Shown here: piece after piece, positions 18,972 to 28,622 of the stretch
Layout: every line of letters begins with the position of its first letter
How positions within the stretch are numbered: the first letter of the stretch is position 1
Position numbers and translations under genes: made by a program
From: Paracoccus sp. (in: a-proteobacteria)
GTDB lineage: Bacteria > Pseudomonadota > Alphaproteobacteria > Rhodobacterales > Rhodobacteraceae
Direction: 5' to 3'
Assembly (NCBI GenBank): GCA_030538425.1
Contig: JAUNTZ010000019.1
Coordinates: 1-48,353, forward strand
Length of the DNA: 48,353 bases
Notes under the pieces: model-generated
The model's database searches: none
Seen by the model: the letters and a program-made list of their open reading frames with translations, nothing else
What the model was told of the DNA's origin: nothing

Positions 18972-19931
18972 ATGACCAACCCTCCCCCGGCCGATCCTGC
19001 GCAACAGGCCGACCATAGCGGCCAGCGTGTCGTTCTTGTGACCGGGCCTTCGGGCGCGGGGCGTTCGACCGCGATCAACGCGCTTGAGGATATGGGGTTT
19101 GAGGCCATCGACAACCTCCCGCTCAGCCTGATCCCGCGCCTGCTTGACGGCCCGCCGCGTCCGGTGCCGCTGGCCTTGGGCGTCGATGTGCGCAACCGCG
19201 ATTTCACCGTGGGCGCCTTGATTGAGATGATCGACCGGCTGACCCGCGACCCGCGTTTCCGGGTCGAGGTGCTCTATCTCGACGCCGACGCGACCACCCT
19301 GACCCGGCGGTTCAGCACGACCAAGCGCCGCCATCCGCTGGCCCCGGACATGGCCCCGCTTGACGCTGTCGCCGCCGAAAAAAAGCTGCTGGAGCCGATC
19401 AAGGCCCGTGCCGATCACCTGATCAACACATCCGAGATGTCGCCCCATGACCTCAAGGCCGAACTGAGCGTCACCTTTGCCGAGGTCGGTGGCGGGCAAC
19501 TGGCCGTCTCGGTCCAGTCCTTCAGCTACAAGCGCGGCGTGCCGCGCGGGATTGATCTGGTTTTCGACTGCCGTTTTCTGGAAAATCCGCATTGGGACGA
19601 GGCGCTTCGCCCCAAAGACGGGCGCGATCCGGCGGTTCAGGATTATGTCATGGCCGATGCCCGCTATGACGAGTTCTTTCAGCGCGTCCGCGACCTGATC
19701 CTGTTCCTGCTGCCCGCGCATCTGGATGAGGGCAAGGCCCATCTGGCCATCGGCTTTGGCTGCACCGGCGGCAAGCACCGTTCGGTGACGCTGACCGAGC
19801 GCATGGCCGACGCCTTGCTGGCAGAGGGCTGGCAGGTCACCAAACGCCATCGCGAACTTGAACGAAGCGCTGATGCGGACGCTGCGGCATCCGGCGCGGG
19901 CGGCTCTGGACAGGCTGAAAAGACAGGTTAG
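18972..19931 (+). CDS. rapZ: RNase adapter / nucleotide-binding protein RapZ
   Basis: RapZ (YvcJ) family proteins bind nucleotides; in E. coli RapZ directs RNase E to small RNAs controlling glucosamine-6-phosphate synthase. The 319-aa product has P-loop GPSGAGRST at 25-33, where Arg takes the place of the usual Lys. It also has [11 protein letters not shown] (about 40-50), LFLDA-like [14 protein letters not shown] and the C-terminal [14 protein letters not shown] Ser/Ala/Gly-rich C-terminal tail of about 20 residues looks disordered. It lies between hprK and the EIIA gene, the usual alphaproteobacterial order. The role in this organism is inferred from family only. Confidence 0.94.
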   Translation: MTNPPPADPAQQADHSGQRVVLVTGPSGAGRSTAINALEDMGFEAIDNLPLSLIPRLLDGPPRPVPLALGVDVRNRDFTVGALIEMIDRLTRDPRFRVEVLYLDADATTLTRRFSTTKRRHPLAPDMAPLDAVAAEKKLLEPIKARADHLINTSEMSPHDLKAELSVTFAEVGGGQLAVSVQSFSYKRGVPRGIDLVFDCRFLENPHWDEALRPKDGRDPAVQDYVMADARYDEFFQRVRDLILFLLPAHLDEGKAHLAIGFGCTGGKHRSVTLTERMADALLAEGWQVTKRHRELERSADADAAASGAGGSGQAEKTG

Positions 19932-19983
19932 TTTAGTGCGTCTGTGCTGGTAACGACTCGCGAGGATTATCGGGGGTAATGAT

Positions 19984-20385
19984 TTGATCGGAATTGTGAT
20001 TGTCGCGCATGGTGGTCTTGCCCGGGAATATCTTTCCGCGGTTGAGCATGTGGTCGGCCCGCAAACCGGCATCCGCGCCATCTCGATCGAAGAGGATCAC
20101 GACCGTAGCGGCAAGCAGGACGAAATTTCGGCGCAGGCCGATGCGGTTGATGATGGTGACGGGGTGATCGTGGTGACCGACCTGTTCGGCGGCTCGCCCT
20201 CGAACCTGTCGATGCTGGCCTGTGCCGGGCATCAGCGTGTCTTGCTGACCGGGGCAAACCTGCCGATGCTGCTGAAATTGGCCAAATCGCGCCATCTTGA
20301 TCTTGCTGCGGCGGTAGAGGCTGCGACCGATGCGGGGCGCAAATATATCGAAGCCTATGACGTGCGCAGCGGGACGGGGGCCTGA
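19984..20385 (+). CDS. PTS EIIA component, mannose/fructose family
   Basis: A 133-aa stand-alone EIIA of the mannose family. The phosphorylatable His is expected to be His9 in MIGIVIVAHGG. TDLFGGSPSN (about 60-69) and the segment TGANLPMLLK are typical of this fold. The start is TTG 19984, with a GGGGG stretch about 8 bases upstream. No membrane PTS permease is present. In alphaproteobacteria this set works as a regulatory phosphorelay rather than a sugar importer. It ends 1 base before the HPr start codon, implying translational coupling. Confidence 0.92.
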   Translation: MIGIVIVAHGGLAREYLSAVEHVVGPQTGIRAISIEEDHDRSGKQDEISAQADAVDDGDGVIVVTDLFGGSPSNLSMLACAGHQRVLLTGANLPMLLKLAKSRHLDLAAAVEAATDAGRKYIEAYDVRSGTGA

Positions 20386-20386
20386 G

Positions 20387-20659
20387 ATGAGCCTGCAACT
20401 GACCCTGCCGATCATCAATGAAAAGGGGCTTCACGCCCGCGCCAGTGGCAAATTCGTGGCTTTGGTCGAACAATTCGATGCCGAGGCGCGCGTGACCCAC
20501 AACGGCATGACCGTTTCGGGCGATTCGCTGATGGGGCTCTTGACCCTTGTCGCCGGGCGCGGCAGTGAGATCGAGCTTGAGGTCTCTGGCCCCGAGGCTG
20601 AGGGGCTGGCCGCCGCGCTGGCGGAACTTGTCGCCGACCGCTTCGGCGAAGGCGCATGA
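20387..20659 (+). CDS. ptsH: HPr phosphocarrier protein
   Basis: The 90-aa HPr has the active-site His16 in EKGLHARAS and the likely regulatory serine Ser47 in SGDSLMGLL, the substrate of the HprK encoded upstream. It passes phosphate to EIIA proteins. ATG 20387 follows the EIIA stop with a one-base gap. Having HPr, HprK and EIIA in one operon points to a PTS-based regulatory circuit, probably for carbon or nitrogen control. Confidence 0.95.
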   Translation: MSLQLTLPIINEKGLHARASGKFVALVEQFDAEARVTHNGMTVSGDSLMGLLTLVAGRGSEIELEVSGPEAEGLAAALAELVADRFGEGA

Positions 20660-20663
20660 CCGC

Positions 20664-21275
20664 GTGCCGGGCCGCGATACCTATCACCACGGCAATCTTC
20701 GTGAGGCTCTGGTCGAGGCCGCAGCCGGCCTGATCGAGGCGCATGGCCCGCAAGGCTTTACCCTGACCGAGGCCGCGCGGCAGGCGGGGGTTTCTGCGGC
20801 GGCGCCCTATCGCCATTTCAAGGGCCGCGAGGATCTGCTGGAGGCCGTGGCCCTGCGCGGTTTCGGCCTGTTCGCGGAACGGCTGGATCAGGCGCTTGAC
20901 AGCGGGCGGCCCAATCCGCTGGCGGCCTTCACCCGGCTGGGATCGTGCTATCTGCAATTTTCGCGTGAGTTTCCGGGCTATTACATGGCAATGTTCGAAT
21001 CCGGCATCTCGATCTCCGGCAATTCGGATCTGGCCCGCGTCGCCGACCGGGCCAAGGCGGTTCTGGTGCGCGGCGCCGAGGCGCTGGCCGCCCGCATCCC
21101 AGAGGGCGAACGTCCGCCCGCCAGCATGGTGGCGAACCATATCTGGGCGCTGAGCCATGGCGTGGTTGAGCTGTTTTCGCGCGGCAAGCCGGGCTCTCGC
21201 GCGCCTTATAACCCTGAGGATATGCTGGAAAGCGGCGTGCTGATCTATCTGCGCGGTCTGGGGCTGGTGCGCTGA
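20664..21275 (+). CDS. TetR family transcriptional regulator
   Basis: The 203-aa product has a TetR N-terminal DNA-binding domain. TYHHGNLREALVEAA (about 6-20) leads into the helix-turn-helix FTLTEAARQAGVSAAAPYRHF (about 32-52). A C-terminal ligand-binding domain with Pfam TetR_C-like FSREFPGYYMAMFE follows. GTG 20664 is chosen because it lies 4 bases after the HPr stop and gives a normal TetR length; the frame is open further upstream inside ptsH. The tight junction suggests co-transcription with the PTS genes, which is unusual, but a separate promoter cannot be excluded. Target and ligand unknown. Confidence 0.9.
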   Translation: MPGRDTYHHGNLREALVEAAAGLIEAHGPQGFTLTEAARQAGVSAAAPYRHFKGREDLLEAVALRGFGLFAERLDQALDSGRPNPLAAFTRLGSCYLQFSREFPGYYMAMFESGISISGNSDLARVADRAKAVLVRGAEALAARIPEGERPPASMVANHIWALSHGVVELFSRGKPGSRAPYNPEDMLESGVLIYLRGLGLVR

Positions 21276-21399
21276 TCTCCATGCGCTGATCCACCGATCA
21301 TAAAAATCTCTCAGATGCTCTTGATTGGCGCGGTCGAATGTCCATCTATGTAAATGTGAATAACATTAACACCGCAACATCAGGCCATGAAAGGATGAC

Positions 21400-21813
21400 A
21401 TGATGAACAGTCTCCACACCGACTACCGCCCCGGCCCGCTTGAGCGGGTGGGCGACGCGATCACCGGCCTGCGCGACTGGCTGGACAGCAAGGGCAAGGG
21501 TGCGTGGCTGGTCGCCATGATCCTTGGCTTCGTTTTCGTCTGGCCGCTCGGTCTGGCCATCCTGTTCTATATGCTTTGGAGCAATCGCATGTTCGGCTGC
21601 AAATCCCGCAAGACCACCCGCCACAGCTTTGCCGCGCCCACCGGCAACGCCGCCTTTGACGCTTACCGCGAAGAAACGCTCAAGCGGCTGGAGGATGAGC
21701 ATCGTGAGTTCATGGCCTTCCTTGAGCGCCTGCGCGAAGCCAAGGACCGCGCCGAGTTCGAGCAGTTCATGGGCGAACGCGACCGCGACACGACACCCGC
21801 CGCGCGGGACTGA
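21400..21813 (+). CDS. DUF2852 family protein with one membrane segment
   Basis: A 137-aa protein with a single hydrophobic segment (about 40-63, AMILGFVFVWPLGLAILFYM) of the DUF2852 type, found mostly in Rhodobacterales and relatives. Its C-terminal half is a charged helix, probably coiled coil (AYREETLKRLEDEHREFMAF and on). ATG 21400 follows AAAGGATG. Function unknown. It stands alone between the TetR gene and a convergent terminator. Expected topology is a short N-terminal part, the membrane helix and a cytoplasmic coil. Confidence 0.88.
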   Translation: MMNSLHTDYRPGPLERVGDAITGLRDWLDSKGKGAWLVAMILGFVFVWPLGLAILFYMLWSNRMFGCKSRKTTRHSFAAPTGNAAFDAYREETLKRLEDEHREFMAFLERLREAKDRAEFEQFMGERDRDTTPAARD

Positions 21814-21840
21814 CAGACATCGCAGATACGGACAGAAGAA

Positions 21841-21862
21841 AAAGGGGCCGCAAGGCCCCTTT
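21841..21862. terminator. Bidirectional terminator
   Basis: A 9-bp perfect stem AAAGGGGCC / GGCCCCTTT around a GCAA loop, with T and A tracts on both flanks. It lies between the convergent DUF2852 and 3-hydroxybutyryl-CoA dehydrogenase genes and ends 2 bases before the latter's stop. Confidence 0.85.
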
Positions 21863-21864
21863 GT

Positions 21865-22740
21865 TCAGCGGGTCGGCACCGGCGTCTCGCCGCGATAATC
21901 GTAAAACCCGCGCCCGGTCTTGCGGCCCAGCCAGCCCGCCTCAACATATTTCGTCAGCAGCGGGCAGGGGCGATATTTCGTATCCGCCAGCCCGTCATGC
22001 AGCACGTTCATAATGGCAAGGCAGGTGTCCAGCCCGATGAAATCGGCCAGTTCAAGCGGCCCCATCGGGTGATTGGCCCCCAGCCGCATCGATTGGTCGA
22101 TGGACCGGACCGAACCGACCCCCTCATACAGCGTATAAACCGCCTCATTGATCATCGGCATCAGGATGCGGTTGACGATAAAGGCCGGGAAATCCTCGGC
22201 ACTGGCCGAGGTCTTGCCCAGCTTCTCAACCACCTCATGCAGCGCCTTATAGGTGGCCTCATCGGTGGCGATGCCCCGGATCAGCTCAACCAGCTGCATC
22301 ACCGGCACCGGGTTCATGAAGTGGAAACCCATGAATTTCTCGGGCCGGTCGGTGCGCGAGGCCAGCCGGGTGATCGAGATGGACGAGGTGTTCGAGGTCA
22401 GGATCGTGTCTGGCTTCAGATGCGGCAGCAGATCCTCGAAAATGGCCTGCTTGACCGTCTCACGCTCGGTCGCGGCCTCGATGATCAGGTCGGTCTGGCC
22501 CAGATCCGAGAGGTTGAGCGTGGTCTTGATCCGGCCAAGCGCCGCGTCCTTATCCTCTTGCGAGATCTTTTCGCGGCTGACCTGCCGGGTCAGGTTCTTG
22601 TCGATGGCGGACACGGCTTTGGTCAGGGCATCCTGGCTGATGTCGTTCATCAGAACATCGTAACCCGCCAGTGCAAAGACATGGGCAATCCCGTTGCCCA
22701 TCTGCCCCGCGCCGACGATACCGACCGTTTGAATCGCCAT
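21865..22740 (-). CDS. 3-hydroxybutyryl-CoA dehydrogenase
   Basis: The 291-aa enzyme oxidises 3-hydroxybutyryl-CoA to acetoacetyl-CoA with NAD(P). The N-terminal Rossmann motif GAGQMGNGIA is at 10-19. The catalytic region shows SNTSSISITRLA, the His of GFHFMNPVPVMQLVE (about 138-152) and the Asn of FIVNRILMPMINEA. Length fits the monofunctional bacterial enzymes (Hbd/PaaH). The start ATG 22740 gives the family-typical MAIQTVGIVGAG. It lies downstream of etfA on the same strand but is separated from it by a terminator and 172 bases, so it probably has its own promoter. It likely serves butyrate, polyhydroxybutyrate or beta-oxidation metabolism. Confidence 0.95.
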   Translation of the reverse strand: MAIQTVGIVGAGQMGNGIAHVFALAGYDVLMNDISQDALTKAVSAIDKNLTRQVSREKISQEDKDAALGRIKTTLNLSDLGQTDLIIEAATERETVKQAIFEDLLPHLKPDTILTSNTSSISITRLASRTDRPEKFMGFHFMNPVPVMQLVELIRGIATDEATYKALHEVVEKLGKTSASAEDFPAFIVNRILMPMINEAVYTLYEGVGSVRSIDQSMRLGANHPMGPLELADFIGLDTCLAIMNVLHDGLADTKYRPCPLLTKYVEAGWLGRKTGRGFYDYRGETPVPTR

Positions 22741-22863
22741 GAGTTCACCCCTTTGCTGTCCGGTCGAACGATAGGGGCAAGCGCATGGGCGTTCAATCGC
22801 AAAGCGACGTGGTGCTCAGCGCGTCAAGCGCCTGATCCACCGGGGTTGGTTCCGCCGCGATAA

Positions 22864-22891
22864 GAAAACGCCCCGGGCGATGCCGGGGCGT
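22864..22891 (-). terminator. Terminator of etfBA
   Basis: A 9-bp perfect stem (22868-22876 with 22883-22891), read on the minus strand, is followed by TTTTCTTA. It lies 21 bases beyond the etfA stop. Confidence 0.85.
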
Positions 22892-22912
22892 CTCGGGATC
22901 TTTCGCAAAGCC

Positions 22913-23839
22913 TTACAGCTTTTCGGTCAGCTCCGGCACGATCTGGAACAGGTCGCCCACCAGACCGTAATCGGCAATCTGGAAGATCGGGGCCTCTTCA
23001 TCCTTGTTGATCGCGACGATCACCTTGGAATCCTTCATCCCGGCAAGGTGCTGAATCGCGCCCGAAATGCCCAAAGCGACATAAAGCTCCGGCGCGACGA
23101 TCTTGCCGGTCTGGCCCACCTGCCAGTCATTCGGCGCATAGCCCGAATCGACGGCGGCGCGGGAGGCGCCCACGGCGGCGCCCAGCTTGTCGGCCAGCTT
23201 CTCGACGATCTCAAAGTTCTCCTTGGACCCGATGCCGCGCCCGCCCGAGACGACGCGCCCCGCCGAGGTCAGCTCGGGACGGTCGCTTTCGGCCACCTCA
23301 TCCGAGACCCATTTCGACAGCGCGGGATCTTCGCCCGCCGCCTGATCGGCGACCTCGGCCGCGCCACCCTCACCCGCCGCATCAAAGCTGGCGGTGCGGA
23401 TGGTCATGACCTTTTTGCCGTCCGAGGATTTCACCGTCTGGATCGCGTTGCCCGCATAAACCGGGCGCTCGAACGTGTCGGCATCGACCACCGCCGAGAC
23501 ATCCGAGATCACCATCACATCCAGAAGTGCTGCAACGTGCGGCATGATGTTCTTGGCATCGGTGGTCGCGGGCGCGGCGATATGGCTGTAATCGCCCGCA
23601 AGCGAGACGATCAGCGCGGCGGTGGGCTCCGCCAGACGGTGGCCGTAAAGCTCATTCTCGGCGACCAGAACGCGGGCCACGCCGTCGATCTTTGCGGCAG
23701 CCTCAGCGGCGGCGCGGGCGGTCGCACCGGCGGCGAGAACGGTGACATCGCCCAAGGATTTCACCGCATTCACCGCCTTGGCGGTCGCGTCACGGTTCAA
23801 TTCGCCATTGGTGACTTCGGCAAGCAGAAGAACAGCCAT
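22913..23839 (-). CDS. etfA: Electron transfer flavoprotein subunit alpha
   Basis: EtfA binds FAD and, with EtfB, takes electrons from acyl-CoA dehydrogenases and passes them to ETF:ubiquinone oxidoreductase. The 308-aa product begins MAVLLLAEV. It has the FAD-domain motifs [12 protein letters not shown] (about 197-208), [17 protein letters not shown] and [12 protein letters not shown], then [15 protein letters not shown] 23839 overlaps the etfB stop by one base (TGATG), so the two are translationally coupled. A GTG one codon upstream is a less likely start. It can serve the acyl-CoA dehydrogenase encoded at the right edge of the window. Confidence 0.96.
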   Translation of the reverse strand: MAVLLLAEVTNGELNRDATAKAVNAVKSLGDVTVLAAGATARAAAEAAAKIDGVARVLVAENELYGHRLAEPTAALIVSLAGDYSHIAAPATTDAKNIMPHVAALLDVMVISDVSAVVDADTFERPVYAGNAIQTVKSSDGKKVMTIRTASFDAAGEGGAAEVADQAAGEDPALSKWVSDEVAESDRPELTSAGRVVSGGRGIGSKENFEIVEKLADKLGAAVGASRAAVDSGYAPNDWQVGQTGKIVAPELYVALGISGAIQHLAGMKDSKVIVAINKDEEAPIFQIADYGLVGDLFQIVPELTEKL

Positions 23840-24597
23840 CACACAACCCCCGCTTCTTTGAGTTTCGAGACCAGTTCATCGACCGAGCCGACCTTGATGC
23901 CAGCCTTGCGGCCCTCGGGTTCCTTGGTCGAGACGACGCTCAGGCGCGGGGTCACATCGACGCCGTAATCAGCGGCGGTTTTCTCATCCAGAGGCTTTTT
24001 CTTGGCCTTCATGATGTTGGGCAGCGAGGCATAGCGCGGCTCATTGAGGCGCAGGTCGGCGGTGACGACGGCGGGCAGGGCCACCTCAATGGTTTGCAGA
24101 CCACCATCCACCTCACGGGTGACGCGGGCGGTCTCGCCCTCGATTTCAACCTTGGAGGCAAAGGCCGCCTGACCCCAGCCCAGCAGCGCCGACAGCATCT
24201 GCCCGGTCGCATTCATGTCATTGTCGATGGCCTGCTTGCCCGCGATAACCAGCTTGGGCTGTTCCTCGTCGATGATCGCCTTGAGGATCTTGGCGACCGC
24301 CAGCGGCTCAATATCCTGATGCACGTCATCGGCGGCGACCACCAGAATCGCGCGGTCGGCACCCATGGCAAGCGCGGTGCGCAGGGTCTCGGCGGCCTGC
24401 TTGACCCCGATCGACACCGCGACGATTTCCGAGGCGACGCCCTTTTCCTTCAGGCGGATCGCCTCTTCGACGGCGATTTCGTCGAACGGATTCATGGACA
24501 TCTTGACATTGGCGAGATCGACGCCCGACCCGTCGGCTTTGACACGGGCCTTGACGTTATAGTCGATCACGCGCTTGACTGGCACGAGAACCTTCAT
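23839..24597 (-). CDS. etfB: Electron transfer flavoprotein subunit beta
   Basis: The 252-aa EtfB begins [16 protein letters not shown], typical of the family, and shows the AMP-binding/structural segments [17 protein letters not shown] and [21 protein letters not shown]. It also has the recognition loop region [21 protein letters not shown] (positions about 190-210), which docks partner dehydrogenases. ATG 24597 is chosen over the GTG two codons upstream; AAGGGGAG lies 7 bases before it. It is the first gene of the etfBA pair. The 119 bases upstream, before the adenosyltransferase gene, probably hold the promoter. Confidence 0.96.
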   Translation of the reverse strand: MKVLVPVKRVIDYNVKARVKADGSGVDLANVKMSMNPFDEIAVEEAIRLKEKGVASEIVAVSIGVKQAAETLRTALAMGADRAILVVAADDVHQDIEPLAVAKILKAIIDEEQPKLVIAGKQAIDNDMNATGQMLSALLGWGQAAFASKVEIEGETARVTREVDGGLQTIEVALPAVVTADLRLNEPRYASLPNIMKAKKKPLDEKTAADYGVDVTPRLSVVSTKEPEGRKAGIKVGSVDELVSKLKEAGVV

Positions 24598-24716
24598 CGG
24601 CACTCTCTCCCCTTGGTTTGCGTCATCAATTCGGGTGATTTGTAACGGTTGCCGCCGTGCATTGACAGGGGGAAACCGCCGCGCGGCATTTTTATCTACG
24701 CGACGTTATCGCAAGA

Positions 24717-25301
24717 TTATTCCGTGCGAGAGGCCCCCGGCACCCATAAAATATCGCCGCCCCGGTCCAGATTCGCGGCGCGGGCGGCCACGAACAGCCA
24801 GTCGGAGAGCCGGTTCAGATAGCGGATCGCGGCGGGGTTCGCATCGCCGCCGGTCGTCTCGGCCAGCTCGGTGGCACGGCGCTCGGCGCGCCGGGCGATG
24901 GTGCGGGCCAGATGCAGATGCGCCGACAGCGCCGAGCCGCCGGGCAGGATGAAACTGCGCAGCGGTTCAAGCGTGCCGTTCATCGTGTCGATCTCACGCT
25001 CCAGCCGGTCCACCTGGGACTGGATGATGCGCAAGACCGGATAGCCCGCGCTGTCATCCGCCGCCATATCGGGCCGCGACAGATCCGCGCCCAGATCGAA
25101 CAGGTCGTTCTGGATCACCGACAGCCAGACCGAAAGCCCCGCCGTGGCATGCTGTGCGCAGAGGCCAAGCGCGGCGTTCAGCTCGTCCACGGTGCCGTAA
25201 GCCTCGACCCTCGGATCATGCTTGGCCACGCGGCTGCCATCCGACAGCGCGGTATCGCCCTTGTCGCCGGTGCGGGTATAGATCTTGTTCAGAACAACCA
25301 T
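24717..25301 (-). CDS. Cob(I)alamin adenosyltransferase, PduO type
   Basis: This enzyme transfers the adenosyl group of ATP to cob(I)alamin to make coenzyme B12. The 194-aa product starts MVVLNKIYTRTGDKGDTAL, the ATP-binding N-terminal motif of PduO-type enzymes. It also has VEAYGTVDELNA (about 34-45), LPGGSALSAHLHLARTIARR (about 118-137) and RYLNRLSDWLF (about 157-167), all family signatures. The ATG overlaps the stop of the upstream small membrane protein by one base. It complements the cobS/cobT genes earlier in the window. Confidence 0.95.
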   Translation of the reverse strand: MVVLNKIYTRTGDKGDTALSDGSRVAKHDPRVEAYGTVDELNAALGLCAQHATAGLSVWLSVIQNDLFDLGADLSRPDMAADDSAGYPVLRIIQSQVDRLEREIDTMNGTLEPLRSFILPGGSALSAHLHLARTIARRAERRATELAETTGGDANPAAIRYLNRLSDWLFVAARAANLDRGGDILWVPGASRTE

Positions 25302-25501
25302 CAGGCCCCTCGCAGGCTGACATAGATGATAATCGCGACAATCGCCGCCGCCTGCGCGATGATCCGCCAGCGCATCATGCGATTGCCGTTGCGGCGGTTG
25401 AAATCGCCGCCGCCCGCATAGCCGCCAAGGCCCACCGCCAGAACGACCAGCACGGCGCAGCACAGCACCATCGCAAAGATCAGAAAGCCAAGATCGGACA
25501 T
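25301..25501 (-). CDS. Small twin-transmembrane protein (HIG1-like)
   Basis: A 66-aa protein with two hydrophobic helices (about 5-27 and 48-63) separated by a basic loop (NRRNGNRMMRWRII). This fits the short alphaproteobacterial proteins with a HIG1-type domain, whose mitochondrial relatives are respiratory supercomplex factors. The stop overlaps the adenosyltransferase start (TGATG), so the two are translated together. That pairing is a context observation, not proof of a shared role. ATG 25501 is chosen because it begins directly before the first helix; upstream in-frame sequence is not family-like. Confidence 0.8.
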   Translation of the reverse strand: MSDLGFLIFAMVLCCAVLVVLAVGLGGYAGGGDFNRRNGNRMMRWRIIAQAAAIVAIIIYVSLRGA

Positions 25502-25570
25502 GGGGGCCTCATCGGTTCTGCGCCACAGCTTACGCTGCGCCGCGCCCGCCGTCCAGTTCAAGCCGCGCCG

Positions 25571-27226
25571 CTAGCCGATCAGCGACAGCGCCATGCCACC
25601 CAAAGCGCCCGCAAGCACAACGCGCATCGCCGGTTGCCGCCAAAGCGTCAGCATCAGAAACAGCGCGGCAGCCAGCGCGAAATCTGCGGGCCGGGCGATC
25701 CCGGTGGTAAAGATCGGCTGATAGAGTGCGGCGGCAAGGATGCCCACCACCGCCGCATTCGCGCCCGCCATCGCATGCCGCGCCAGCGGTGCCGCTGAAA
25801 TCTGCGCCCAGAATGGCAGCGCCCCCATCAGCAGCAGAAAGCCCGGCGCGAACACCGAGATCAGCGCGACAAACGCGCCCGGCAGACCGGCGGCGACCTG
25901 TCCAAGATAGGCGGCAAAGGTAAAGATCGGCCCCGGCATGGCCTGCGTCGCCCCGTAACCCGCCAGAAAGGCGTCATGACCGACCAGCCCCGCCCCCACC
26001 GTGCCCGATTCCAGCAGCGGCAAGACCACATGCCCGCCGCCAAAGACCAACGCTCCGGCGCGATAGGCGACATCCGCCAGTTGCGCCAGCACGCCCGCGC
26101 CGGTTGTCAGCGGCAGGATCAGCAACAGCGCGGCGAAACCGGCCAGCAGGGCGGCGGCAACCGGGCGGGGCGGGGTGCGCAAGGGGCTCGCCCCGCCACT
26201 CGCACCCGGCGCGGTGGCAGGCGCCAGCGCAAGCCCCGCACCCGCCACCGCGCCCAGCGCAATCGCACCAACCTGCGCCATGGCCCCCATAGGCACCAGC
26301 GAGACCAGCGCCAGCGCCGCCAGCGCCACGGCGGCCCGCGCGCCATCCGGCGCCAGCGACCGCGCCATGCCCAGCACCGCATGAGCCACAATCGCCACGG
26401 CGGTGATCTTCAGCCCCGAGACCAGCCCGCCCGCCAGCCCCGAGGCCGGCGGCGCAGCCCCCCAAAGCGCCGCAATCACGATCAGCGCCAGCGCTGATGG
26501 CAGCGTAAAACAGACAAAGGCGGCAAAAGCGCCCGCCCATCCGGCCCGGTGATAGCCGATGGCAAAGCCCATCTGGCTTGACGCCGGGCCGGGCAGGAAC
26601 TGGCACAAGGCCAGCAATTCGGCAAAGCGGTCCTGCGAGAGCCATTTGCGGTCCTCGACGACGGCCTGATGATAATAACCGATATGCGCCACCGGCCCCC
26701 CGAACGAGGTCACCCCAAGCCGCAAAAACAGCGCCGCAACCTCTCGCCAGTCTCCCGCGCCGGGTGGGGGCGCGGAGGTCTCGGGCGGGGGCGTGTGGGG
26801 TCCGTGGTCATTCCCGTGAGTTGAGTTGGGCTGGGGCGGATCGGCGTCCTGCCGCGTGGGTGGCGTCGGATCAGCCCCATGTGCGGCGGGTCGCGGGGGC
26901 TCGCGGGCGTCGGTCTCATAGCCCTGTCTTGTCGGCGGTGGGGTATCCGATCCCTGAGCATGTGGCGGCGGCGTATCGGATGCCTGCGCATCAGATCTCT
27001 GTGAGGAGGGTGTTGAGGTATCCGCGGCATGTGCAGCGGCTCGGGGCGCGCCAAGAGCGCTTGCATCATAGCCCCGGTCATTCGGCGGCGACCTATCAAA
27101 CCCAAGCGCGGGGCGCTGCGACGCGTCATCGGCGTGGCCGCCCGACCCACGTGCATCTTTCAGCGTCCCCTCGCGCCTTTCGCCCCCCGGCCCACTCGCC
27201 GCCGCGTCGCTTTCATCGGCCATCAT
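25571..27226 (-). CDS. chrA: Chromate transporter, ChrA family, with a long Pro-rich N-terminal extension
   Basis: The C-terminal 390 or so residues are a full-length two-domain CHR transporter. Each half begins with the family motif: LFLRLGVTSFGGPVAHIGYY with FLPGPASSQMGFAIGYHRAG, and AYRAGALVFGGGHVVLPLLE with ATQAMPGPIFTFAAYLG. It is expected in the inner membrane and to export chromate. Before it lies an unusual stretch of about 150 residues rich in Pro, Asp, Ala, Gln and His. This has loose repeats such as SDTPPP, TRQGYE and THGNDHG, and is likely disordered and cytoplasmic. No ATG, GTG or TTG was seen in frame close to the CHR domain, so the extension seems to be translated. ATG 27226 follows GGAAGGGG. 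Confidence 0.88.
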   Translation of the reverse strand: MMADESDAAASGPGGERREGTLKDARGSGGHADDASQRPALGFDRSPPNDRGYDASALGAPRAAAHAADTSTPSSQRSDAQASDTPPPHAQGSDTPPPTRQGYETDAREPPRPAAHGADPTPPTRQDADPPQPNSTHGNDHGPHTPPPETSAPPPGAGDWREVAALFLRLGVTSFGGPVAHIGYYHQAVVEDRKWLSQDRFAELLALCQFLPGPASSQMGFAIGYHRAGWAGAFAAFVCFTLPSALALIVIAALWGAAPPASGLAGGLVSGLKITAVAIVAHAVLGMARSLAPDGARAAVALAALALVSLVPMGAMAQVGAIALGAVAGAGLALAPATAPGASGGASPLRTPPRPVAAALLAGFAALLLILPLTTGAGVLAQLADVAYRAGALVFGGGHVVLPLLESGTVGAGLVGHDAFLAGYGATQAMPGPIFTFAAYLGQVAAGLPGAFVALISVFAPGFLLLMGALPFWAQISAAPLARHAMAGANAAVVGILAAALYQPIFTTGIARPADFALAAALFLMLTLWRQPAMRVVLAGALGGMALSLIG

Positions 27227-27455
27227 CGCCCCTTCCTGCCGTCCCGGGCCAGCTTGCCAGCATCGCGCCTGCCTCACAAGCAAAGCCCCCCTCCACAGGA
27301 TATTTTCCTTTCATGGCAGAAACATGGCAAGAAATTGCCCGTCTTGCGGGGGATTGCGGCAATCATTTCTGGCACAGGGCGCGTTATCGGGTTATCATCG
27401 CACAACAGAACCGGGCCAACCCGGACATAAGGCAGAGCAGAAACACGGTGATCGC

Positions 27456-28622
27456 ATGACCGAGATGGTCTACGGCGTCACGTCCGTCAGGGCGGGCGAC
27501 CCGATTCTTCCCAAATGGTGGCGCACCGTTGACCGCTGGTCATTGGCCTGCGTGTTCGGTCTGGTGCTGCTGGGGCTGTTGCTGGGGCTCGCGGCCTCGG
27601 TGCCGCTGGCGGAAAAGCACGGCCAGCCGACCTTCTATTACGTCTCGCGGCAGGCGGTGTTCGGCGGGCTTGCCGTCGCGGTGATGCTGTGCTTTTCGAT
27701 GCTGGGGCCGCAGAGCATCCGCAGGCTGGGCGTGATCGGCTTTCTCTTCGCCTTCGCCGCCGTGCTGATGCTGCCCTTTATCGGCACCGATCAGGGCAAG
27801 GGCGCGATCCGCTGGATGTCGATTGCGGGTGTCTCGATCCAGCCGTCCGAGTTCCTCAAGCCCGGCTTTATCGCCATCGCGGCCTGGTTCATGGCCTCGG
27901 GGCAGGCGGTGGGCGGGCCGCCGGGCAAGACCATGAGCCTTGCTCTGGCCGCCGTGATCGTCGTGGTTCTGGCCTTGCAGCCCGATTTTGGGCAGGCGGC
28001 GCTGGTGCTGTTTTCCTGGGGCGTGATGTATTTCGTCGCGGGCGCGCCGATCATCGTGCTGGGCATCGTTTTGCTGGTGGCGGCGGCGGGCGGGATCTTT
28101 GCCTATGGCGCCTCATCCCATTTCGCGGGCCGGATCAACGGCTTTCTGAACCCGGTGGTCGATCCCCAGACCCAGATCGGCTATGCGACCAACGCCATCC
28201 AGTCGGGCGGGTTCTTTGGCGTGGGCGTGGGCGAGGGCACCGTCAAATGGTCGCTGCCCGATGCCCATACCGATTTCATTATCGCTGTCGCCGCCGAGGA
28301 ATACGGGCTGGCCATCGTTCTGGTGATCATCGCGCTTTATGCGACCATCGTGTTCCGTTCGCTGATGCGGCTGCGCGATGAGGGCGATATGTTCACCCGC
28401 ATTGCCGGAACCGGGCTGGCTTGCGCCTTTGGCGTTCAGGCGCTGATCAATATGGGCGTGGCGGTGCGGCTGCTGCCGGCCAAGGGCATGACGCTGCCCT
28501 TCATTTCCTATGGCGGCTCGTCGCTGCTGGCCTCTGGGATTGCGCTTGGGATGCTGTTGGCGCTGACCCGGCATCGCCCGCAAGGCAAGATGGCTGAGCT
28601 GATCGGCAGGGGGCGGACATGA
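27456..28622 (+). CDS. ftsW: Peptidoglycan glycosyltransferase FtsW
   Basis: FtsW is the septal SEDS-family polymerase that works with FtsI. The 388-aa product has about ten membrane helices. SEDS motifs are present: [19 protein letters not shown] (about 110-128), the large periplasmic loop with [20 protein letters not shown] and [14 protein letters not shown], and the C-terminal [22 protein letters not shown] 27456 begins MTEMVYG; the open frame upstream is not family-like. The stop overlaps the murG start (ATGA). It is the first gene of the division/wall cluster here and diverges from chrA across 229 bases that should carry its promoter. Confidence 0.95.
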   Translation: MTEMVYGVTSVRAGDPILPKWWRTVDRWSLACVFGLVLLGLLLGLAASVPLAEKHGQPTFYYVSRQAVFGGLAVAVMLCFSMLGPQSIRRLGVIGFLFAFAAVLMLPFIGTDQGKGAIRWMSIAGVSIQPSEFLKPGFIAIAAWFMASGQAVGGPPGKTMSLALAAVIVVVLALQPDFGQAALVLFSWGVMYFVAGAPIIVLGIVLLVAAAGGIFAYGASSHFAGRINGFLNPVVDPQTQIGYATNAIQSGGFFGVGVGEGTVKWSLPDAHTDFIIAVAAEEYGLAIVLVIIALYATIVFRSLMRLRDEGDMFTRIAGTGLACAFGVQALINMGVAVRLLPAKGMTLPFISYGGSSLLASGIALGMLLALTRHRPQGKMAELIGRGRT

